Below the pieces are notes generated by a model. The model saw only the letters and a list, made by a program, of their open reading frames with translations. It was not told the origin of the DNA and ran no database searches. Below are positions 31,576 to 38,130 of a stretch of 38,130 nt of DNA, piece by piece. This stretch comes from Pinguiococcus pyrenoidosus (lineage: Eukaryota > Sar > Pinguiophyceae > Pinguiochrysidales > Pinguiochrysidaceae). The stretch's first letter is position 1. Every line of letters begins with the position of its first letter. Position numbers and translations under genes: made by a program. The stretch spans positions 1 to 38,130 of the forward strand of contig JAAMXY010000275.1 in assembly GCA_019677205.1 (NCBI GenBank). Direction: 5' to 3'.

Positions 31576-31992
31576 GCCAAAGCTCGCTGAACTTCGAAAG
31601 AGAAACCCTCGCGTGGTCCAGGTCTGGTTTTGGCGGCGATGCGATGGCCGGACGCCTCTCTTCGACGCAGGCCGTCTAGTCCAGTGTTGTCCCAATCCTT
31701 GTCCGACCGTTTCCGCTCGCGCGGGGGCAAGTCGAAACCATCCAACTGCAGGGTCTTCTGTGGAGGAAATGCCTCGATCGGCGACGCGGATTGGGCGAGA
31801 GGAACCGGGAGATATCCTGGGCTGCGCCCGCCGGTAGCTGACCGGGGCCATCGTCAGTATCGACGTGGTGCAATACTGGGGAGGGTACGTGGCGTTCACC
31901 CCGACTCTTCGACGGCGGCTTAGGCAGCTTGGCACCCAGGCAACACCTGCGCACTTCGAAGTCTTCGTCCCCGATCTCGAACCGCTTGCAAG
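31576..31992. promoter_or_regulatory. Divergent spacer, unknown membrane protein / PH-like gene
   Basis: 417 bases between divergent start codons. I see no clear promoter element, repeat or further coding. Confidence 0.4.
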
Positions 31993-32783
31993 ATGGTGTC
32001 CACCGCGTTGCTGCTGGTCGCGCTCTTCCAAGGCGCTGGCGCCTTCATGCCCCAAGGTGCGCCCTGTTCTGCTCCAGGGCCGGAACAGCTGGCCATTTTC
32101 TCACCCCGATATGCTGCCAACCCAGCGCCTGTTGGCTCCCGCCTGCTGGCCCCGCGAGGCCTGGCGAGGCCTCTCCGCCAGGGGCCGCTGTTCGGCAAGC
32201 CGAAGCTGTCCGACATGCTGGAGGAGCTGGACGAGGACGCTGAAGGTGAGGCGCATCGCCTTGCTTCCTCCTTCAGCCTTTGTTTTGCGAAGCTTCTTCT
32301 CCAGGGTTCGGCGCAGTCTCTGTTTGACCATAGCGTTCCCTCCGTCTGTCTCCCGCAGATGGCGCGCCGAAGAAGTCCCAAGAAGCGAAGGTCGCTCTGG
32401 AGCCGGAGGAGGTCTTCTACGAGGGTCCGCCGTCCAAGAGCGAGCTGGTCGGCCCGGCGCTCTCCATCTTCACCGTCATCGGCCTCATCCCGTTCTCCGC
32501 TGCGGCCGTCCGACAAGCCTGGGTCCGATACACCATCACGAGCAGGCGCATCCGGGTGACCAGCGGCTACCAAGGCCAGGACGAGACGGAGATCATCTAC
32601 CCGGACATCAAGTCCATGAAGTACGCCTGGCGGAGCTTCGGAGCGGCTGGGGACGTAGTCATAGAGCTTCGCGACGGCGCGCGCGTAGAGATGAGGTCCT
32701 TGCCGGAGTTCGAGCGTCTCTACAAGGAGATCTTCTCCCGGATTAGCGAGGACGCTCAGGAGGAGAGCGACTCGATGAAATAG
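31993..32783 (+). CDS. Plastid-targeted membrane protein with PH-like (DUF304/bPH-type) domain
   Basis: Exons 31993-32245 and 32359-32783 encode 225 residues. The leader MVSTALLLVALFQGAGAF is followed by MPQGAP: a signal peptide with an AF-x-P junction, the classic red-lineage plastid signal. The mature part has an acidic helix (KLSDMLEELDEDAEDG, completed by the splice), a membrane segment (ALSIFTVIGLIPFSAAAVRQ), then YTITSRRIRVTSGYQGQDET and IIYPDIKSMKYAWRSFG. The pattern Y-x-[IV]-T-x-x-R-[IV]-x-[VI]-x-x-G plus I-x-Y-x-x-I is that of bacterial-type PH domains (bPH_2/DUF304) found in cyanobacteria and plastids. The C-terminus is an amphipathic helix (FERLYKEIFSRISED). No enzyme motif is present; a structural or membrane-sensing role is an inference. 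Confidence 0.78.
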
Positions 32784-32969
32784 AGCGGTTCATCGTGCCG
32801 GACGGCATTCGCCTCCCGCGCCCAGACCTCTGGTCCTTGAGAGTTGGACTCGATGGGGTCGCGTGGCGAACGTCTTGAAGGAAGTCAACTTGTTTCTTTC
32901 TACTCTCTCCTGAGGATGCGGACGCTATCGTGGAGACACCCGTCTCCTTCCGCGGCGGGCTCCACCGCG

Positions 32970-33555
32970 TCACAAGGGCGCCGAAGAAGCTTCTACGGCT
33001 TTGTCCCGTTGGCACATCGCCCTGCTTATGCCATCTATCAACGTATCGGACACGCGCAGCTCCTTCTGAGCCTCCGACAGCGTGCTCCGCAGCTCGAGGC
33101 GCTTCGTCTCCAACTCGCCGTCTAGGCGGCGCAGTTCGGCATCCTTCGGAGAAGAGGAACGACACTTCAGCTCCGCAACCCATGCATCCATTACCGAAAA
33201 GGTAGACAAAGGCACGAAGCAACATTCTAAGAAAGGCGCAACGAAACCTGTTCTCCGGGAGAGGCCTCCAAGCTCCGCAATATGTCCACTGTCTCCCGCA
33301 GCTCCTTCGCCTGATCTACCACGCTTTTGGCCAGCGAGTCGATCTGCTCCCGCCGCTGCTCCACATCGGCCTCCGCGCCCTGGCTCGGCAGCTGCCGCAC
33401 GGCCTCGAACATCGCGAGCGCGAGCGCCTGTCCGTCCGCGGCAGCGAAAAGCACTGCGTTAGGGACGTTGGTCGCAAAACGCCGCCCCGACGCCCCGTAA
33501 TCCTCACATCCACGCCATCGTGCAGCGTCTCTAAGACGTCCCCTTCCTCCGCCAT
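32970..33555 (-). CDS. Small coiled-coil protein, tentative Mediator subunit MED21
   Basis: Exons 33555-33508, 33427-33248 and 33143-32970 give 133 residues, all phase 0. The start MAEEGDVLETLHDGVDALAL is followed by AMFEAVRQLPSQ, then LAKSVVDQAKELRETVDILR, then a Leu-rich coiled coil EL-x-RLDGELE...LRSTLSEAQKEL. The plan (short N-terminal helix, [AQ]K-x-[IV]-x-x-LI-type helix, then one long coiled coil) and the size, close to the 144 residues of human MED21, suggest this Mediator middle-module subunit, which pairs with MED7. Sequence identity at sight is low, so another small coiled-coil protein is a real alternative. The start codon is 197 bp from that of the divergent shikimate gene. Confidence 0.55.
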
Positions 33556-33752
33556 CGCAGATGAAGCGTTCGATACGGCGGAAGATCCGAGGGCTCTTCT
33601 TGGGGTGTTACGCTTCGCTCCTCTTCCCCACGAGCGGCGCAAGCTGAACCAAAGATCCGATCAGCTGATCCGTGAGACGCCGCTCTGCGCGGGCTTCAAA
33701 GACGCCGACGCCGCATTTTTGAACGCTTCGGCGGGTCCTCGAGGTCCCGAGC

Positions 33753-36038
33753 ATGAGCTGGAGAGCCGCTCTGGTGGCGTTCTTGGGCTGCGTGCTCGTG
33801 CAGCGCGCAGCGGCGTGGAGCGCCACTCGCTTGAACGCCGCGAAGACAAATGGCGGACTCGCGGCGCACCGCCTGCCTTTGGGCGGAGAGCTGGCGCCTC
33901 TCGCCCGAGAGCTCAACGACGTGGTGCTCTTCGGTCCTGCGCAGGAGGTGCGCGCGCTGGGAGAGGCGCTGGCGGCGCCTCTGGCGGCAGAGCTGCTCCG
34001 GGACGCCAGTGGTCTGGTTGAAGAGGGGGACGCCGCCGCCGGAGGCCGCATCTTCGCCCTCGAGAGCGCCGCGGCGCTGAGTGCGGAGCAGAGGGAGAGA
34101 GCTCGAGAAGCGATTGGGATCCACCTGCGGACCAGGGACGTGGTGGGCACCGAGGAAGATGCAGTAGCGACGGAGTGTACGCGCTTCGTGCTGCCGCTGA
34201 CAGACGAGTTGGACGCCGGCGGCGCCGCCTGGGCTGCGGTTGAGCTGGAAGCCATGAGGTTGATCGGCCTTGGTCGCAAGGGCCGCCCCAGTGCCGACGA
34301 GGTCGAGCTGGAGCTCGGGAAAGACACCTTCTTCGCGTCCCTGAGCTTCGACGACCTGGAGGCCTGCCTGCCGTTCTTGCCGGAGCTCTCCAAGGACGTG
34401 GACGTGCTGGAGGTCCGCGCGGACCTGCTGAGGAATCAGGATCGCTTCGATGTGCAGTATGCAGTGTCCAAGCTTCGTCGAAGCATCCCAGCGGCGACGA
34501 GAACTAGCCTGGGCGGCATCATCTTCACGGTGAGGTCGAAGGACCAGTGCGGCGCCTTCGAGCTGCGCGGCGGCCCGGACGAGATGTACTCCTTCCTACG
34601 CGACGGCGTCCGCTGCGGAGTAGAAGTGCTCGATGTGGAGTGGGGCCACGACGACGCGAAGTACGAGGCGTTCCTGGAAGAAACGCGCGCAAGATACCCG
34701 GCAACCATTACGCTCGGGTCGTTCCACGCCGTGGGATATCCTGTGGACATGGCGGAGACCGCGCCGGCAGTGTTTGAGAAGTGCTACGCCAAGGGCCTGG
34801 CTGACGCAGTCAAGGTGGTTTTCACCGCGTACGACCCCGAGGACAGCGTGCGCGTCGGCCTCGCGGCCCAGGCGGCCAAGATTCCCGCCGAGGTGCCGAG
34901 GATTGGGATCTGTTTGACCGGGCGCGGAAAGCTCAGTCGCGTGCTCAACCGGCCGTACAGCCCGGTGACGCATGAGGTGCTCCCCGGCGCAGCTGCTCCC
35001 GGCCAGCTCACGCCTGCGGAGATCATCCGGTTCCGAGAAGACCTCGGCTTGCTGCCCTCCGGCCGCAAGTTCTACCTCTTCGGAGGCCCCGGCATCGTGA
35101 ACAGTCCGTCGCCGAACATGCACAACGCGGCCTTCCGTGAGGTCCAGATGGATCATAGCCACGTCTACGGCCTCCTGCCGGAGCCATACGACATTGATGC
35201 GATGGCCAAGGTGCTCCAAGATCCCGAGTTCGGGGGCGCAAGCGTGACCATTCCCCACAAGCAGACCGTCATCGATTTGATTGACGAGCTCACACCAACG
35301 GCAAAGGCCCTTGGTGCCGTGAACACCGTCATCGTGAAAGAAGTCTCCGAGGACGGGGACGACTCCTGGGACAGCGGCGTGCCTAAGCAGCGAAGGAGGA
35401 GAGTCCTGGTCGGCGACAACACGGACTGCACGGGCATGGTCGACATCATCGGACGTGCTCTCAAGAACCAGCGGGAGGGCTGGGATGCGACGCAGCAGGG
35501 CGGGAGTGCTCTCGTGCTGGGTGCCGGTGGCACCGCGCGCGCTGCAGTCCTGGCACTGCAAAGCCTTGGGCTTGAGGTGTTCCTCTGGAACAGGACTCCC
35601 GACAAGGCCGAGGAGGTGGCGGCGGACATGTCCGGGGTCCACGTGATCGGGGCCTTGGAAGACCCTGACGCAACCGCGGAGATGGAAAGTTGGCCGGGGG
35701 GCGCTGCGAATCCGTCCTTTGATGGAATTCGAGCAGTTGTGTGCACGGTGCCAGCGTCGGCGGGTTTGACGCTGCCGGAGAGACTGCTTGCCAGGAGACC
35801 GGTCGTGCTCGATGCCAGCTACGTGCCCCCGCAGACGGCTCTCCTCACACAGGCTGCAAAGGCAAAATGCGTCTGCCTGCGCGGCGCCGATCTGCTGGTC
35901 GCACAGGGCGTGCGTCAGTGGCAATTTTGGATGAATCGGCGGGCCCCCTTGTATGCAATGGAAGCGCAAGTTGAGGCCAAGATCGCAGTGCTGCTCGAGA
36001 AGCAGCGAGCCGAGGAGATGGCAGCAGGGCCGAAATAG
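33753..36038 (+). CDS. Bifunctional 3-dehydroquinate dehydratase / shikimate dehydrogenase, plastid-type leader
   Basis: Single exon of 761 residues. The leader MSWRAALVAFLGCVLVQRAA is followed by AWSATRL, a signal peptide with an AW junction. Residues about 30-185 are an extra region I cannot assign. The type I dehydroquinase runs from FFASLSFDDLEACLPF near 192, through VLEVRADLL, GSFHAVGYP with the catalytic His near 324, and DAVKVVFTAYD with the Schiff-base Lys at 354, to the substrate loop GRGKLSRVLN...APGQLTPAE. Shikimate dehydrogenase follows from about 439: NSPSPNMHNAAF (substrate Ser pair), VTIPHKQTVIDLID (catalytic Lys), GDNTDCTGM (catalytic Asp), VLGAGGTARAAVLAL and LWNRTPDKAEE (NADP binding). 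The enzyme makes shikimate from dehydroquinate, steps 3 and 4 of the chorismate pathway, in the plastid, as the plant fusion enzyme does. All catalytic residues I can check are present. Confidence 0.93.
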   Translation: MSWRAALVAFLGCVLVQRAAAWSATRLNAAKTNGGLAAHRLPLGGELAPLARELNDVVLFGPAQEVRALGEALAAPLAAELLRDASGLVEEGDAAAGGRIFALESAAALSAEQRERAREAIGIHLRTRDVVGTEEDAVATECTRFVLPLTDELDAGGAAWAAVELEAMRLIGLGRKGRPSADEVELELGKDTFFASLSFDDLEACLPFLPELSKDVDVLEVRADLLRNQDRFDVQYAVSKLRRSIPAATRTSLGGIIFTVRSKDQCGAFELRGGPDEMYSFLRDGVRCGVEVLDVEWGHDDAKYEAFLEETRARYPATITLGSFHAVGYPVDMAETAPAVFEKCYAKGLADAVKVVFTAYDPEDSVRVGLAAQAAKIPAEVPRIGICLTGRGKLSRVLNRPYSPVTHEVLPGAAAPGQLTPAEIIRFREDLGLLPSGRKFYLFGGPGIVNSPSPNMHNAAFREVQMDHSHVYGLLPEPYDIDAMAKVLQDPEFGGASVTIPHKQTVIDLIDELTPTAKALGAVNTVIVKEVSEDGDDSWDSGVPKQRRRRVLVGDNTDCTGMVDIIGRALKNQREGWDATQQGGSALVLGAGGTARAAVLALQSLGLEVFLWNRTPDKAEEVAADMSGVHVIGALEDPDATAEMESWPGGAANPSFDGIRAVVCTVPASAGLTLPERLLARRPVVLDASYVPPQTALLTQAAKAKCVCLRGADLLVAQGVRQWQFWMNRRAPLYAMEAQVEAKIAVLLEKQRAEEMAAGPK

Positions 36039-36143
36039 TAATCATCTCAATGATTGTATGTGTTTGCTAGGTGTTCTGTTTGATTGTGCACCCTTCATAC
36101 GGGTCTTCCGACTCGTGGTGCACAAGCTCTGTACCCAAAGCTA

Positions 36144-36177
36144 TCATGGCACAACTTCGCGGCTGTCACCATTGGCC

Positions 36178-36228
<51 letters not shown>

Positions 36229-38130
36229 TAAAATGACGTCGGCGCCTGGGGAGCCACTTCAGGCTCTGCCGCTGGAGTAGCTGCCTTTGCCGCAGTTGCC
36301 TTTGCCGCAGTTGCCTTTGCTGCACTCGCTCCCTCCGTGGAGCTCGCCTTCGCTGGTGCTCTTTCTTCGCCCTCAATCCGATACTTCTCCAGGGCTTCCC
36401 GCGCGATTCGCGTCGCCTCGTCCTCCTCGGGACCGATCGCTTGCGATGGGCTGACGCCTTCCACAGGCGCCGCCGGCAGGAGACCGAGCTGTGCCGCCAT
36501 CTCGTCGTCATGCTCGAGGTACTCCATGAAGTCCTCCATGTCCTTGTCGTCGTTATCCTTCGCTTGCCGCCGCCCCTTGCGACCCTTCTTCTTTCCCCCT
36601 CGCTCCGACTTCTCCTCGTCCTCGATTCCGATGAACATCGACCGTCTTGGAAACGCGGTGGAAGGGCTCGACTGAGGCAAGTTTTCAGCTTCCTTTGCGG
36701 CAGGAGGCGTCTCGAGCGGGTAGCCCGCATTCTCGTAAGACGCATCCGCCTCGCCTTCTGGGGCCTCGTCCTGTTCTTCTTTCGCATCCGGTGTTTGATT
36801 CGGCTCCGGCTCATAGAAGCGCTTCAATCGTCGCCTTCGTCGCTTGGCCTTTTCACTGCTTCGTTCTTTCTTCTTCTTCACCAGAATCACATCGGGAGGC
36901 TCCACGCTGCCGAACGCCTTGGCGATCGCCTCGCGAACGTCGTCCGGCAAGACGATGTTGGACAGGTCGTAGCCAAGCGCAGTGTCGCCGTCGTGCAGCA
37001 CGCCGCCGAGGTGGGTGACCACGGTGAAAGTCTCGTCGTTGCTGCCGAAGTCGCTCGAGCGAGCGACGACAGCTTCGCCCATCACGGTGTGGGATGAGAC
37101 ATGTTGATTCGCGTCCCGATCCTGCCGTCGTCGCTCGTAGGGCTCGACATCCAGGACGATGAAGTCCGTGAGGAAGCTTGCGTTCAGCACGGTGAAGAGC
37201 GGCTTCTTCCAGTACGACTCCGAGCTGATGTCCATCTCAATGCCGGTGCTGGGGTTGATCAGCTTTATCTGACTTGTGACGCGCTTCACCAGCGGCAAGC
37301 AGGGGCCCAGGGCGGCGGACGCCTTCTTGGTCGGAAGCACCAGATCGTCCTTGCATGTCGCCGCGATCTCGGCGGAGATCGTGTGCTGGTGCCGAGGGAT
37401 ATTGCTGTGGTTGTCCATGCCGACCAGCTTCTTGCTGGCCCGCGTCTTCACGGGCACCAGGGCGCCGACGAACTGGATGAAGGTGTTGGCGATGGACTTG
37501 TCAGCGAAGTAGAAGTCCAGGCCGCCGCCTCGCACCGGGCTAATGTCTAGACTGAGGCGCTCGAAGCCGGCCTGGATCAGCCTCTGCTCCAGGAACAGCA
37601 TGCTTCGCTTGTGCTCTGCCTTCTGCCGCAGCTGCACCAGCGCCTTCCAGGTACCGCCGGTGAATTCTCGGCTGCATTCGTCACACTGGCGCCAATGCTC
37701 CTTGAACTCCACCACCAACCTCTGCTGCAGCGTCGCACCGGAGTCGACTTCGCCCTGCACCACGATCCACAGCCTCAAGCGCCGCGAATGGGGCTCCGTC
37801 CACAGCCATCCCGCGTCCTTCAGGCGCACTGGACCGCGTCCCAAGCCTCCGGAGACCTAGAGATCGGCATTGCTAAGCATGGCTCGACCATTTCTCTACC
37901 GAAAACACCGGAGATGTAAAGATCAGAACGACGAACCTTCTTCAGACACAGACTTAAGAGCTGTTGAGACTCTCTCTCCGCGCGAAGCCACTGCTTGCTG
38001 TGGCTCTCCCAGCGCCCGCACTTGCGGCACTGCGTCACGCTGCCCGTCCGCGGAATTCCGGCGGTGATATCGTACTCCTGAGCCACGCAGGTCTCGCACA
38101 TCGCCGTGGGGTTCGGAGGGATGCTGACGC
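36144..38130 (-). CDS. NMD3: NMD3, 60S ribosomal export adaptor (5' end beyond window)
   Basis: Exons visible: 38130-37937 (partial, two bases of a split codon at the edge) and 37856-36144, giving 634 visible residues. The N-terminal zinc-finger region shows IPPNPTAMCETCVAQEYDIT, TQCRKCGRW and LLSLCLKK, matching the CxxC knuckles of NMD3. Splicing joins this to VRLKDAGWLWTEPHSRR, the most conserved NMD3 stretch. Then come CDECSREFTGGTWKALVQLR, VRGGGLDFYFADKSIA and SNIPRHQHTISAEIA (conserved core), and after that an acidic, low-complexity tail with Lys/Arg patches (KKKGRKGRRQ), AKATAAKATAAKA repeats and 16 consecutive Asp. NMD3 binds the 60S joining face and brings CRM1 through a C-terminal leucine-rich export signal; the segment MEDFMEYLEHDDEMAAQLGL is a candidate. 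The tail is longer than in human NMD3 (503 residues). The missing start lies just right of the window. Confidence 0.93.
36180..36227. repeat. 9-bp coding microsatellite encoding 16 Asp
   Basis: On the minus strand the unit GACGACGAT is repeated five times without error, plus one GAC. It lies 12 codons before the NMD3 stop. The regular unit suggests replication slippage. Confidence 0.95.

Noticed and set aside
34596-35969. 457-codon open frame antisense to the shikimate enzyme
   Set aside because: A shadow of the strongly conserved sense gene, with biased composition and no motifs.
23181-38130. SYO1 and NMD3 as a functional ribosome-biogenesis cluster
   Set aside because: They are some 10 kb apart with seven unrelated genes between; eukaryotic gene order gives no support for a joint unit.

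Overview
The window is nuclear DNA of a eukaryote, most likely an alga with a red-lineage complex plastid (ochrophyte-like; cryptophyte, haptophyte or chromerid are possible). I see 18 protein-coding genes. About 58 introns can be placed; all read GT...AG, mostly 60-110 bp, and each keeps the reading frame and joins conserved motifs. At least four proteins (FAD monooxygenase, class 3 lipase, PH-like protein, dehydroquinase-shikimate dehydrogenase) start with a hydrophobic signal peptide followed by an AF/AW-type junction, the bipartite plastid leader of such algae. The DNA is GC-rich with compact spacers and no bacterial operon features. A 723-base run of N (10314-11036) interrupts it.

Layout, left to right: amino acid/polyamine permease (+, 230-1982); MORN-repeat protein of 13 exons (-, 2837-4876); two-domain cation channel of two-pore type (+, 5315-8854); EF-hand protein (-, 9040-10234); triose-phosphate-translocator-like transporter (+, 5' end in the N run, to 12416); KMO-like FAD monooxygenase (-, 13179-15015); DUF2358 protein with a twin-arginine lumen leader (+, 15125-15956); METTL/FAM86-like methyltransferase (-, about 16155-17568); LETM1-like protein (+, 18168-19927); FATP-type acyl-CoA synthetase (-, 20300-22760); SYO1/HEATR3 ribosomal chaperone (+, 23181-25712); C2-like plus class 3 lipase (+, 26059-29038); DUF5522 mini-protein (+, 29659-30112); two-membrane-segment protein of unknown function (-, 30389-31575); plastid-targeted PH-like membrane protein (+, 31993-32783); MED21-like subunit (-, 32970-33555); bifunctional dehydroquinase-shikimate dehydrogenase (+, 33753-36038); NMD3 (-, 36144 to beyond 38130).

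There is no functional cluster in the bacterial sense. Plastid or metabolite functions recur (shikimate pathway, lipase, DUF2358, phosphate translocator, FAD monooxygenase), and two genes act on the 60S ribosomal subunit (SYO1 and NMD3). The most distinctive points are two microexons (11 and 19 nt) needed to complete the MORN protein, near-strict strand alternation (15 of 17 neighbouring pairs), altered selectivity-filter positions in the channel, an unassigned domain in front of the dehydroquinase, and an ER-type leader on the LETM1-like protein. I found no mobile element, CRISPR array, rRNA or convincing tRNA.
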